In this document: positions 52,701 to 63,235 of the stretch, one piece after another
Numbering within the stretch: position 1 is the stretch's first letter
Layout: each line of letters opens with the position of its first letter
DNA from: Owenia fusiformis
Lineage: Eukaryota > Annelida > Polychaeta > Sabellida > Oweniidae
Assembly (NCBI GenBank): GCA_903813345.2
Contig: CAIIXF020000006.1
Span: forward strand, 30,920,024 to 30,984,023
DNA length: 64,000 nucleotides
Direction of reading: 5' to 3'
Translations under genes and position numbers: made by a program
The notes under the pieces: model-generated
What the model saw: only the letters and a program-made list of their open reading frames with translations
Databases searched by the model: none
What the model was told of the DNA's origin: nothing

Positions 52701-55700
52701 CAAAGTTTATGCAGTTTATATTGCATCTTCATGAGTTTCTTGAATTTTATGATATAAATAAAAAAAACATTTCAGAAGAATCTTAAATTAGTTAAAAGGC
52801 TGTTAAACACAACTTTGTGATCAAAGATGTGTTTCTAAATACATGCATATGTAATGAGGAATGTATTCTTGAAAGACAGTTCTGACTTTATATCAGGATA
52901 ATCCTTCGATTTTAATGTTATCTGGCAAAAGAATGTACCCAAAATCAGTAAAAAATCATAAGAATATATTGAGAAATAAAAAAAATCGTGAGATATTATC
53001 AGGATTCTATGATCACCCCTCGTTTACTCATATACCCTGAGGCCCGGGTCTTATTGTTATTAATAAAAAATAGTCTTATTCTTATTCAATGTAAGTAATA
53101 TTGTAATATAGTAAAAGAGAGGTAGGTCACTTCGATCAGTAGGATCCCTAATCCAACTGTATTTCGTTCGCACTGGACGAAACCACAAAATTCTTTCGTC
53201 ATGAAGGTCCAGGAATAATTTTTCTTTGGTAATTTCTACAATCCTGACATCTTTCTTTTCTCATCGTAGTTAAAAATGTAAAGAAACACGCTTGCAAACT
53301 CTACCAGGACATTTTTCCCAGGTCAAAAAGAAGTGAATTATTTCAACGCTTTTCATTGGCTTAGAAATGACCTCTACGTCATCAAGAGGTCAAGTTATTT
53401 ATACTGGCCGCCATCTTTAAAATTCACTTACGAACTAAAACTTTTATGCAGATATGTTGATTCTTACGAATATCTTAGTTTTATACGACTTCTGTTTGAA
53501 AGAAAAAGATAAAATATTGTCATTTAGGTTAAAAAAGATCAACACATTTGCAGAAAATGAGGGTAAAATCCCCGTATTACAATTTCATTTCCCGGGAAAT
53601 TACTTAGCATCGCAAGTGTAATTAAATGAAAAATAAATATTGAAGACCCCTTTATTATTCAATCATCTCTAAAAATACAAACAAAACATAAACATTTTAT
53701 TTCAGAATTTATTTACAACTAAAAAATACCTAAAATGGAACTTTCAAATCCAAAATGAACAACCAATCAAAATGCAGTTCGGCCTTCATCTCTTAGTAAA
53801 CATCCAAAGTGTCCTGGCAGACTTCGGTTGTTCGTTTTTGTAACAATTTACCTTATACGTCGGTTGTTGTGATAAACTGTTCTTATTTCTTTGTTTAATT
53901 ATTATGTTTTATATGTTGACGAGGGTTTCCTGTAATGTTAAAGAAATATATGCTGTAGTATGTACCGAGATACACTGATGAACATAGTGACCCCTGGATT
54001 TTCTCGTGTAGAACACTATCGAAGTGACCTACCTCTCTATTAATATACATGTATACACCACACATTACCAACTCAGTACACTAGGGGACTTTTTAAACAT
54101 TTTTAACATATTCCTTGGCCTCAGCATATACCCCTGGCCCAACCAGTGAAACAGGCAAGACACAAGGTTCTGTATTACGTGTTGTGTTGTTAATTATATT
54201 CAAAGAGAAGATCACATGATATAAGTTCTTGCAAAGTAGTGCAGTATCTGTACCTAAGATGTATTTCATCTTACATGGATGATTGTAAGGCATTCATGAA
54301 TAAAAATATTTTACTTTAATTGTATATTTACTTATGAATCATTATGTAAACACCTTATTCTGTGTAATACATAAAATTGAAATTGTAATTTATTTATTAA
54401 ACCAGAACAACGGCAACGCCAAAGCGTAGCGAATCCCATCGAACAGCCATGGATGGCATTTTTACAAACAAAGTATAAAGCAAAAATGGCAGCCATTTTT
54501 CAAAATGGCCGCCTTTTACCAAAAGTGTCATTAGACCATGTGCCATGCTTATAGTATTCATATACCAAATATGAACAAAATCGCTCCACTACTTTTCAAG
54601 TTATAGTAAAAAACGTTTAAATGGCGGCCATTTTTCAAAATGGCCACCTTCTACCAAAAATGCCATAAGACAGTGTGCCGTGCTTATAGTATTTACATAC
54701 CAAATATAAACAAAATTGCTCCACTACTTTTCGAGTTATAGTAAAATACGTTAAAATGGTGGCCATTTTTCAAAATGGCGGCCATTTTTCAAAATGGCCA
54801 CCTTCTACCAAAAGTGTCTTTAGACAGTGTGCAATGTTTATAGTATTCACATACCAAATATGAACAAAATCGCTCAACTACTTTTCGAGTTACAGCAAAA
54901 ATCGTAAAATAACGAGTAAAGGCCGCCATTTTTCAAGATGGCTGCCATGTGCTTCTTTAATATCTACATTTCTAGCTTTATTAATGTCCTATATAATTTT
55001 TTTACATCTAAAACATATTGCTATTACAGTTTTACATATTGCACCTAAATTACTGTAAATTCGGCACTAAAATGGCCGCCATTTTGAAATGAGTGGCCAT
55101 TTTGAAAATTGGCTTTCGAGCAGAACTTCTACCCCCATAGGGTATATGTGTACAAAATATGAACAAAATCGGGCCAACGGTATTTGAGTTATTGCCCGGA
55201 CGGACGGACGGACGTACGGACGTACGGACGGACGGACGGACGGACGTACGTACGGACGGACGGACGGACGTACGTACGGACGGACGGACGGACGGAGGCG
55301 TTCCCTATATCCCTCCGAACTTCGTTCGATGGGATAATAATCTTAAACAAAGTCAATGCATTCACTAAAAGCCCTTAGTCATTGGCGTATTTTAGAGATC
55401 AGCATATTCCTATTAACAATCAAGTCTAGATTTATACCTCCATACACTTAAATACATCAGGTGGTCTACTTAACCTAATATAACTGGTCAAAGCATGTAC
55501 ATATTGGAAATTGGATATTTGAGTAAAAGTTTATATTGTAAGAGTGTACACACAACTATGCATGCACTGCAGTTAATAATAGAGCATGAATGAAAAGCTT
55601 TTGCAGGTTGATGTGCCAAAAAAATATTCACATATACTACCTCGAGGATGTAAATTTGGTGACATTAGTCATTTAACCAACAAAACATCAGGCTAGCCGG

Positions 55701-58700
55701 TACACTTGACAGTTAAAAGTATGAAAACATGGGAAGTCGCAGACTACTCAGTACTTTGTGAAAAATCAAGTTAGGTGAGATTTACTAGAGGGGACCAGTG
55801 GATGACTCACAGCCATTATCACGACTCACAGCCAATATCACGACAATCTTCACTTCATCAGATCACATCAAATTACTAACTTCTTATTAGTAACAATAAT
55901 ACAAATTAAGGGATAACTAGAGACAATTATGGACATGCTATACATAAGGTTTCAGCTGTAATGACAAAAAAAGTTTAATAACTAACGTATTCTTCAGACT
56001 GCAACTTCAGTTCAGACATAGCTGATATTTTTACCATCTCAGATCAGATAAGTGAAGCCAGTAAACAAAAAAAGATTTTCATTGTTCTTTTGTGAAATTA
56101 AAGTACATATTTCATACTAAGTTACAAACATAGGAAGGAAGACAACTTACTGACAATTATATTGCTACAGAGTTCTTTTCTCACAAAATGACTGATTTAT
56201 CATTGTTGATCACAGGTAAGTTACATTCACTATTTATATTTTATTTACAAAGCTGGATTTAAAATGTCAGACAATTAATACATGACGTATGTTGACATAG
56301 TAAAAGTTTACTAACTAGAATGTCAATTTGTTCTTTTTATGTACATTCTAAATGTTAAGCAGTTACATTGCTTCTATGGAAGTGATGTAAAAAGCTATTT
56401 TGAAACAATTTTCCAAACGACACAGCTCGAAACTTACATTACCAGTTTACTATATAATTATTTGCAACTTAGTACACTTAAAAAACAAACAAATTTGTTC
56501 ATCTTTTAAATGGTTGTTCAGAATTAAACAGTAAAGGGTTAGTAAATGATAATTTGCTCCAAGTCGGAATTGACAGACAATGTACATACAATGTATATAT
56601 ATATTCTGTCTGAATATCTTCCATAATAATGAATGAAATGGTGTTCATAAAACATCTACAAGGGAGCGGGTCAATATAACAGATCAATGTTCACTGATTC
56701 CCTCAAAATAAAGCCCTTCAATTGATTTATATTCAGACGTGCTATGTGAACAATAAACAATAAAAAAAAAACTGGACCCTTATATTATAATTCAACAGAT
56801 ATGAATTTATAAAACCAATATCACGAAAATAGAATGTCAAATGCTATATTCTGAATGACACATTATGACACATAATGACACATTCTAATTTTCAATTGAA
56901 TATTGACCTAAAGATACAGCCAGCACAACCTCAACTGTGTATCATACAAGACAGAAGTTTGGTGACTTTATTTGAAATTATTTGTTGATTAATTTATTGT
57001 TCAATGTCAGAACCTATGATCAGTGCTAATGATATTTTATAGATCATAACTTTTTTTGTAACTTGTCAGAAAAGGCCAGTTAAAAACTTTATAAATGACA
57101 TTGATATATCTGTTGAAAGGGGAAAAAGACCCAAAAATCGTGACTTTCATACTCAATTTATGTTTGCGCTATCAAAACAATGTTGAGTATTACAAAACAA
57201 TTGAAGTCAAAAAGTGGAGTGACATAAACACCAGAGGGTCAATAAACAGTAACTATGTAATGTTAATCATCGTTTCTAAATAGGTGAATAAAGCTGACAT
57301 AATAGATGTCACCAATGTCATTTTTTGTTTTGCTTGGGCCAGGCTGCCATAGCCGTCCATGTTATAAACTTGCAATAGTCAATTAATTTAATGATTTATG
57401 AAAATGATGAATCTGTCTGAAACTCAAATTGCATACTATAGATTAATCGTCAATGTACATATTGTGACCTGATTAATCATGAAATTTTTGGTTGTCAAAG
57501 AATTAACCAAAGTTTTTAAGAATCTTAGCATTGCATCAATGGAGATTTGGCCCAAGTTTTTTTAAAATGTCATGGAAAACGATTTAAATGACATAACTGT
57601 ATAAAACTGTACAAAGTTATTATTGTGGAAAATGCAGATTCATTTAAGTATCATCTTTCAGTCTATGTACAGAATTTAGGATAGATGGTGCTCACTGTTT
57701 CATAAAGCCCCCACTGGTCTCAAGGATAACAAAACGTTGACACAGCTTTTTATTGTAGCTGGAGGGGCTACTTGTATTCTGAATATTATTTCCTTGGTGC
57801 TTAGAATTTCTTTTGAAGATGTATAATGCTTGTTTGTTTTACTCATGTTGTAATATATTTTCAGGGCTGTGTGCATGTTTGTGTATGGGAGGTGCCAGTG
57901 TCCAAGCCTGTAGTGAAGTTGACCAGTTTAATCTTTTGGTCTGTATGAATGATGAAATGGGAACTGAACATGTGACAATTCTATTGGCAGAGCTGCAGAG
58001 CATTCAGTCTGCAGATAGTTCTGACATAGTGGGGGCATTGCTTGCCAATTTAGAGTTTAAAGACTTGGAGAAAGTAACAGGAGCTGTTTGCAAGTGAGTG
58101 GAATATTTAGGTTTAGCAGAAATCAAGAGGTTGGCAAAAATAGAGATGGGTTAGGGGTGGCTTTTTCAAAAATTGGCAGAATTGAACTTTGTTAGTTCTG
58201 ACTTATGAAAATGATGATTTTAAAGGGCCACTAGAAATCGTGAAAATATGTTACTCATGCAACCAAATAATATAATTATATACATGTACTATACAAAACC
58301 TCTTTTATGTAAACATTGAAGCAAGAAAGAAATATATAAGTGAGTGTTTTTTCACTAACCTGTTATGAATAACTTTGAAATGAAAAGATGATTATCAATC
58401 CATTGAAAATACTAGGGCAGTGAAAATAATGTTTTTTATTTTGCTGAAGACCCCTGCAGAAAGTTCTAAGAGTCCTTTTAACTCTTTCAAGACATTATTT
58501 TAAAACCTTATAATATAACATTCAAGCATCTGAGTGTTGAGAAACATCATTATAGTTAACAATATCAATATTTTCCAAATTATAAATCTAAATTATATTT
58601 AACTGAGTCACTGTGATAAATCGAGTAAATTAATAAACTTCTAATTCTAATTTTAGACTCGCTATCTTTTGCTGTTACTTTAAACATTTTAGTGATCATA

Positions 58701-61700
58701 AGTATTTATGACATCTTTTTAAGACTTAAATATATTAATAACATATGTATGTAACACTATAATCCTCTATTAGAACTAGTTATTGAGCCACAGTATAATG
58801 GATAATGGTCTGCCTCTAAATCAGTATCAATCCTGTCATTTGCAGATTCATAGAAAAATATGATGCAATTAAGCAGTGCACTGATGAAAAGATCCAGGCT
58901 GACTGTTCTCAGAATTCTTACTTCATGATGATGAACCAGGGATATGACATCTTAATTCAAGAAAATATAACATTACTTTGTGAGCCAAGTAAGTAAAAAC
59001 ATATTCTTATATCATGGAAGAGTTAAGGTACATATTATTATATTTGGCACCTTTCTCATTTTGTTATTGGTTGAGCAAGTGTCACATGACATAACATTTC
59101 ATGTGATATTTCCCTGTGGTGGTTCATCGGTTGATACATGAGCCTCATTTGAAGAGTTCTCATATTATTATTTCTCAATAATCTTGAAAATGCACTAAAC
59201 AAACTTACTTCTCTGCAAAACAGGTTCAATAAATCTCATGTTCAAAATAATAATCTATTATCAAACTCGGCTCTACTAAGAAAAAATATTAAATCTTTTA
59301 ACTCATGGTGTGAATCTCTAGTACCTTGTACCCCACACAAGTTTATGGTTGCTTTTGATAACAAAAAAAGTACAGGGTCACCCCGGAATAGCCTGACAAC
59401 AGTAAAGTCAGATACCGTTGTCACAAATGGAGGACATAACCGTCGCTTCAATTAGATTTTCATGAACTGTATGTTTAATAGAGCACCTAGACTAAATTCC
59501 TTTGGAACAACAATCAATCAAAGTGTCTTAATACTCATTGTACAGTTAATAATGCTCTACCATCGAAATAAAGTCTTTAATTTAACTGATCAAAATGAGA
59601 TACGGGAAAACGCACACTGTAATTACCATATGCCGTTGTCCTTCTAAATTACTCAAATTCAGATTCCGTTGTCATTGACGATATCGAAGGCGCTATATTG
59701 TGGCGATTCACGACCCAATTTGATTGAAAATGGGATTTCATATGATACATTATCACAAGAGCTAATACATGCACAGAATTAGCGACGATAAAATCCCATG
59801 AAATGAGGACCAAGTGATTAAATAGTTGAAGCGACGGTTATTTTGTTCCCCATTTGTGAGAATGGTATCTGACTTTACCGTTGTCAGGCTATTCCAGTGT
59901 GAGGGTAGAGTGTTCAAATCACGAGTCAAAGTTACTATCAAAAACATATGTGGGGTACATTTGTACTATGTAATTGCAGGATGCCTTGTATTACCAGCTT
60001 GTGTAAATGCAATAAATAAAACCTTGATAAGTGACATTTTACCAGCAAATGAAGCAAAGACCCAGGGAAGTCCATATGATGCTGACAAACTACAAAGGGA
60101 CTGTGAGTAAGTAGCCGTTGAAACATTACAAAAACCATATGAAAAGATGCCTGAATCCGTCTGAAGTCTAATTGTTGAATTTTGTTGTGTTTAATGAAAT
60201 ACAGTACAGTACTGGCCTTACGTATTTTGTAGTAGAAATGCAAAACTTAAGAAACTTAGAAGACAAAGATAGTCCATTTTCATAGAAATATCTTTGAAAT
60301 TTTAATTTGTTTATTCCACTTTATTTTTGTAGTTCGTTGAAGGAGAACCTGATATGTGCGCTGCCTCTATTAAATGTATGTCCTGGATATATTGCTGCAT
60401 ATGACATGTTAAACCCATACTTAGACTCCATTGAGAAGGATATATGCAAGTTTAATGTCAGTAAGTACAAGTTCTATTAAATGTATGTCCTGGATATATT
60501 GTTGCATATGACATGTTAAACCCATACTTAGACTCCATTGAGAAGGATATATGCAAGTTTAATGTCAGTAAGTACAAGTTCTATTAAATGTATGTCCTGG
60601 ATATATTGTTGCATATGACATGTTAAACCCATACTTAGACTCCATTGAGAAGGATATATGCAAGTTTAATGTCAGTAAGTACAAGTTCTATTAAATGTAT
60701 GTCCTGGATATATTGTTGCATATGACATGTTAAACCCATACTTAGACTCCATTGAGAAGGATATATGCAAGTTTAATGTCAGTAAGTACAAGTTCTATTA
60801 AATGTATGTCCTGGATATATTGCTGCATATGACATGTTAAACCCATACTTAGACTCCATTGAGAAGGATATATGCAAGTTTAATGTCAGTAAGTACAAGT
60901 TCTATTAAATGTATGTCCTGGATATATTGTTGCACATGACATGTTAAACATGTGTCTTACTTCTACATTTAAAGCTTCATCAATATTTTACAATTTTTTA
61001 AAACGGATGTCTCCCTCAAAAAGCATGATTTGGTCATATTCCCATGCAGATCAGTGTAAATAGTAATGGCTATAATATATAATTTTCACAGCTGTAATTT
61101 CACATATAAACATTTGTACATAATCAAATAACTGCAGCATAAAAATTCACTTTCCAGTTGAAAGGCTGGCTACTGAAATGAAGTTAGATTGATACTGGTG
61201 ACATCTATAACTCTTTGTATGAGTTATAAACACACTATTCCATGACACATTTTTCAATGGACCCTCTTCAAAAAGGCTATGTGGCCTCAACCACAGTCTA
61301 CCATCACAAACTTTTGACACATGTCCTGTTTGAGATATAGTTTTCATCAAAATCAGATTGTAATGTGTTTCATAGAAATTTTCTGAAAGAATATATTTCA
61401 ATGCAAATGCATTAAGTACCAGTGATTTTAGTCACTACACCAAAAACTTACGTCTATAAAAGTTATGAGTAATTATTTTGTTAGGTTATCTAGTTCCATC
61501 TGAAGAAGTTGATGGTGAAGGAAAGGGGACAGAGGAGAAGGAGGATGGAAACACCCCAGATGGTGGTAACAATGCAGCAAGCTCAACTACAACTTCAACA
61601 AGAACAACAATTACAACAAACAGTGCAAATGATAATGGAAATCAGACGAGTGGAGCAGATTGCAAACTATATGACATCATGTCACTGCTGACTGCTTACA

Positions 61701-63235
61701 TCTTGTTATTCACTACTTTTCTATAATATGGTTGATAACAAATGGACAGGTCATAGATTATTTATAATTTCCTGTTTTGGATAATTCAGTGGGTCATGCA
61801 GGGGATGAATTGTTTGTAAGCCTTTAAATATTGCTCCAATAAAAATATTTTTCTAAGTAGCATTGTGTTCTTAGATTATGAAAGATTCAATATCAAGTTA
61901 TTCTTGGTTAATGCAGACCAGTGGCAGTTACCATGGTTAAGTATCTCAAGGAATGCTTTAAAGGGACATTCCTTGCCAGACCATTTCTCACCTGATATGG
62001 TAGCAGCGCTATAATCATATATACTTTCCTTATTTAGCAAAACACAGGAATACTGTATATATGCTATGGCCCTTCCATTGTGCAACCAAACCAAGATGGC
62101 ATTGCACCCATTTGAAATTTCAATAATAGGCTTGCACCTACTTGGAAATGAGCAAATCATGAATTTTGCACCCACTTGAGAAAAATCCTGGATAGTTATC
62201 AAACATCTTACTTCATTATCCCAACGAACGAAGTTCGTTAGGGATATAGTGAAGCCCTCCGTCCGTCCGTCTGTCCGTCAGTCCGTCAGTCTGTCAGTCC
62301 GTCAGTCAGTCAGTCCGTCAGTCCGTCCGTCTGTCCGGAAGATAACTCAAATACTAGTTGACAGATTTTCTTCATATTTCGTGGAAAGATGTATATTGGT
62401 GAATAGTTTTACGCAAAAAATTTTTTTTTCAAGATGGCCGCCGCTTTAAAAATGACGGGACTTTTTCGCAAAAATCATAAATTTTTCATTCTAAACCAAA
62501 GTAATTAATATTATTGTTTGAAATTTTGGTAGTGTATTCACAACATTTATCTATTTCACATATATTCTGTGTTTTTCATCCTGACCCCCAGGGGCCATGT
62601 ATGGGGGGACAGGAAAACAGAAATTTTCGCTAATTTTTAGATCTTTCTGAAGTATAGCTTTATTATACTCAAATGAAAGGCAATTAAGAGTAGATTGCAA
62701 ATATTGTATCTTTTTTCTGATTGGAGCCTCGTTAAATTCAAAATGGCCGTCTAATGTACGATTTCGCAATAATTTTTCGATCCCTTCAAAGTATGGCTAT
62801 ATTATACTCAAATTGAAGGAATTTTGGAGTAGATCACAATTATGGTATTATTTTTCAGATTTGTACCTCAGAAAATTCAAAATGGCTGCTTTGCAGGTAT
62901 TCGCAATTCTAAAATCTAATTTTTTCATTTTCAACCAAAGTAATGAGTATAATTGATTGGAATTCGGTAATTGATATTTTGTTCGTTGGGATTTGCTACT
63001 CCGCGGAGTTGCCGTTATCTAGTTGTTCCTGGCTTGCAGTATTTTGGCAGTGTGTATCTTTTTCAATAAATTATGTTCCTTTGAAGACTTACCTTGTGTT
63101 TGTAGAGTGTGCTAAAGTGGTTGTTTCTAAAGAAGACACATAGTTCATTTTCTTTCACCGTGGTAACCAGCTCACTGAGGCCATGGTATGTCAATTGGGA
63201 AGCAGATTTCTCAAGGAATGTCTCAGCAATTAAGG
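43721..63235 (-). CDS. MINDY: MINDY-1/2-type deubiquitinase, C-terminal exons (5' end outside window)
   Basis: MINDY-1/2 are cysteine proteases that trim K48-linked polyubiquitin. Minus-strand exons: 63093-63235, 46306-46493, 45861-45944 and ~43721-43886, with matching phases (0,2,2). The first reads LIAETFLEKSASQLTYHGLS…LCVFFRNNHFSTLYKHK, which includes the catalytic-His block NNHFST. The second continues NELFLLVTDQGF…VWESLSNVEGDGHFVDVNFH. The third encodes DYLVALSLQQEQ, matching the first ubiquitin-interacting MIU helix. The fourth encodes DEDLARQLQEEEEARARQQE, matching the second MIU, then a Gln-rich tail. The donor of the fourth is uncertain (43729, 43721 or 43717), and the final short exon was not found. 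The catalytic Cys lies upstream, outside the window. The 16.6-kb intron 46494-63092 hosts two genes on the other strand. Confidence 0.92.
43861..44945 (-). repeat. 59-bp tandem array of decoy 3' splice sites in MINDY
   Basis: The 59-bp units start at 43861 (overlapping the genuine MIU2 exon) and repeat at 43920, 43979 and so on to 44923: 17 full decoys and a partial one. Each unit, read on the minus strand, holds intron sequence, an acceptor tatatttcag and a copy of the first ~20 bases of the MIU2 exon. In decoys the exon-like part reads either D-stop (cagttaagacc) or DEDLARQL-stop. Within the array two or three subtypes alternate as blocks (ttaac, ttccc and ttcac variants), which indicates higher-order amplification. 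Confidence 0.93.
45033..45836 (-). mobile_element. Partial copy of the ATGGCCGCCAT/TCCG element, split by a SINE
   Basis: In inverted orientation relative to 8760-9787. It retains one ~130-bp unit (aaagtgtcattagacagtgt…ctccactacttttcaagtta), the tail atgaacaaaatcaggccaac, one short cggacggatgg remnant, and the end cgttcgatgggataataa. The distal end is missing. A SINE interrupts it at 45391-45714. It lies in the MINDY intron between the exons at 43886 and 45861. Confidence 0.75.
45391..45714 (+). mobile_element. tRNA-derived SINE
   Basis: A tRNA-like head has B box ggattcgatccc at 45437-45448. A conserved-looking central body follows (cacataaaagaacacagggc, ggggtttctgggtctatctt). The tail is (AATAC)n at 45697-45714. 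The short word atatgt flanks both sides (45385-45390 and 45715-45720) as a candidate target duplication. The head has lost clear A-box and cloverleaf structure. It inserted into the older element at 45033-45836. Confidence 0.75.
46597..46984. mobile_element. Near-perfect palindromic MITE
   Basis: The ends tgcggtcctaacttcgact and agttaggaccgcgtgg are inverse. Complementarity runs almost the whole length: aatttttgacctaccaggtg…gagtctcatactgcacc…cattttggtccc is mirrored by ggggaccaaaatg…ggtgcagtatgagactcgtt…cggtaggtcaaaaatt. The transcript would form a hairpin of about 190 bp per arm. It lies in the large MINDY intron, just upstream (minus strand) of the exon at 46493. Confidence 0.82.
47679..51073 (+). 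CDS. Gene A: secreted cysteine-rich, apparently GPI-anchored protein
   Basis: Six exons: 47679-47721, 47914-48043, 48428-48561, 48659-48734, 49131-49252 and 50982-51073 (TAG). Junction phases are 1,2,1,2,1, giving 198 residues. The signal peptide is MEGLYDLKVLLLLQ-GVIVVS, cleaved near SSG before CDIQ. The mature part carries more than a dozen cysteines in helical spacing (VCKSIGQIDKLSECVHA, HFCSPDCKNLYSCMKVI, DCRSKIQDAIQCGKQ, KKCEG). The last exon encodes EELKQSSRSS then a hydrophobic INVGLQLLLSSTILTHLLM end, as expected for GPI addition. I do not recognise the family. Gene B is its paralogue. It lies wholly inside a MINDY intron on the opposite strand. The last junction rests on phase and the GPI-like end. 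The intervening 34-bp array is described separately. Confidence 0.83.
49230..50115 (+). repeat. 34-bp tandem array of decoy 5' splice sites in gene A
   Basis: The end of exon 5 (ctgagcaatgcaacatagct + atat) and its donor gtgagtatca form the founding unit. About 25 copies follow from 49253 to about 50110, most of them 34 bp with a 35-bp variant containing ggaacaatgg. Nearly every copy keeps a GTGAGT donor, and the last has gtaagtatc. Reading past the true donor in frame meets a TGA within about 13 codons, in the first repeat. Confidence 0.92.
50295..50665. mobile_element. Short MITE with CACTGCGGCGGGCAG ends
   Basis: Perfect 15-bp inverted ends (cactgcggcgggcag at 50295-50309; its inverse at 50651-50665) enclose ~340 bp with no coding capacity. 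It sits in gene A intron 5 after the 34-bp array. Just outside the left end is a G-rich run (gagggagggggagggggtgg) at about 50206-50225. Confidence 0.68.
51171..51176 (+). terminator. Candidate poly(A) signal of gene A
   Basis: AATAAA about 100 bp after the gene A stop codon at 51071-51073. Position and motif fit. There is no other evidence. Confidence 0.55.
51571..52640. mobile_element. Tc1/mariner-like element with decayed interior
   Basis: Flanking TA occurs on both sides. The 29-bp ends cagggtgtccggaaagtaaa/gatacaaat match each other with one mismatch, and weaker inverted similarity continues inward (gctacagattgtagagg; gtatgcggagcag against ctgctccacatac). At about 52115-52200 a plus-strand frame reads GFYINEYLEAIFARSSTY, weakly resembling a transposase C-terminal block. 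No intact frame remains. Confidence 0.78.
53116..54038. mobile_element. Non-autonomous DNA element with AGAGAGGTAGGTCACTTCGAT ends
   Basis: The left end at 53116-53136 and the right end at 54018-54038 are perfect inverse copies over about 21 bp. Short TA-containing flanks are present. The ~880-bp interior is non-coding, with CpG-containing patches (cttcggttgttcg) and no transposase. It lies between genes A and B within the MINDY intron. Confidence 0.72.
54402..55338 (-). mobile_element. ATGGCCGCCAT/TCCG element, copy 2 (inverted)
   Basis: An end-to-end counterpart of 8760-9787 in reverse. It starts accagaacaacggcaacgcc and gaatcccatcgaacagccat. It has three ~130-bp units with aaaatggcggccatttttca palindromes. 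It ends in an expanded (CGGA)n/(CGTA)n tract at 55197-55299 and then cgttcgatgggataataa. The short CGGACGTACG frames on this strand are microsatellite artefacts. Confidence 0.82.
55339..56187. other. Upstream region of gene B, no clear promoter motif
   Basis: AT-rich sequence with an imperfect pair of cacgactcacagccaatatc-type repeats at about 55808-55842. I see no convincing TATA/initiator pair for gene B. Confidence 0.3.
56188..61726 (+). CDS. Gene B: secreted cysteine-rich, apparently GPI-anchored protein, paralogue of A
   Basis: Six exons: 56188-56215, 57865-58093, 58846-58988, 59980-60106, 60333-60460 and 61485-61726 (TAA). Junction phases 1,2,1,2,1 are identical to gene A, giving 298 residues. 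The signal peptide MTDLSLLITGLCACLCMGG ends at SVQA before CSEVDQ. Shared landmarks with A are an exon end at VC-K, then I-x-K-x(2,3)-I/L-x(2)-C, a Cys-Pro-x-Cys (CEPRC; A has CSPDC) followed by L-x(2)-C, and a later D-C at an exon border. The last exon adds an acidic stretch, a Thr/Ser-rich stalk (SSTTTSTRTTITTNS, likely O-glycosylated) and a hydrophobic C-terminus after GADCKLYD, fitting GPI attachment. Function is unknown. The gene is nested in the MINDY intron. Confidence 0.84.
59385..59895. mobile_element. MITE with ~70-bp terminal inverted repeats in gene B intron 3
   Basis: The left arm is ggaatagcctgacaacagta…aagtcagataccgttgtcac…aaccgtcgcttcaatt. The right arm is its inverse, with a few changes. 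Each arm contains a matching short frame (SDFTVVRLF on opposite strands), an artefact of the inverted repeat. No transposase is present. Confidence 0.75.
60365..60955 (+). repeat. 107-bp tandem array of decoy 5' splice sites in gene B
   Basis: The last ~94 bases of exon 5 plus the donor and following intron bases (gtaagtacaagtt) form a 107-bp unit. Donors occur at 60461 (genuine), 60568, 60675, 60782 and 60889, followed by a partial unit to about 60955. The copies are nearly identical. They share one change from the exon (ttgttgcat for ttgctgcat), except that the copy starting near 60795 keeps the exon base. Read-through past the real donor gives SKYKFY then TAA. Confidence 0.93.
61838..61843 (+). 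terminator. Candidate poly(A) signal of gene B
   Basis: AATAAA about 110 bp after the gene B stop codon, in an otherwise gene-free stretch. The motif and distance fit. Confidence 0.6.
61850..62214. other. No supported feature
   Basis: A 108-codon minus-strand frame (61876-62202) contains a short pair of related phrases (atttgaaatttcaataatag…; ttgcacccacttgag…) but has no splice signals or family match. It is probably repeat-derived. Confidence 0.3.
62215..63028 (+). mobile_element. Divergent relative of the ATGGCCGCCAT/TCCG element
   Basis: It starts atcccaacgaacgaagttcg followed by a (GTCC)/(GTCAGTCC) tract at 62259-62336. The internal repeats carry aagatggccgccgctttaaa and tcaaaatggccgtc/tcaaaatggctgc words. 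It ends gttcgttgggatttgctact…gttgccgttatctagttgtt. The layout matches copies 1 and 2 but the interior differs strongly, so it is a sister subfamily. It lies ~65 bp from the MINDY exon at 63093. Confidence 0.7.

Noticed and set aside
55159-55378. RTDGRTDV-type repetitive frames
   Set aside because: Translation of the CGGA/CGTA microsatellite within a transposable element.
59176-59384. Unbroken ~70-codon plus-strand frame (LNNLENALNKLTSLQNRF…) in gene B intron 3
   Set aside because: It has no matching splice sites or phase with gene B exons and runs into a MITE. It could be a retroelement fragment, but I could not support any family.
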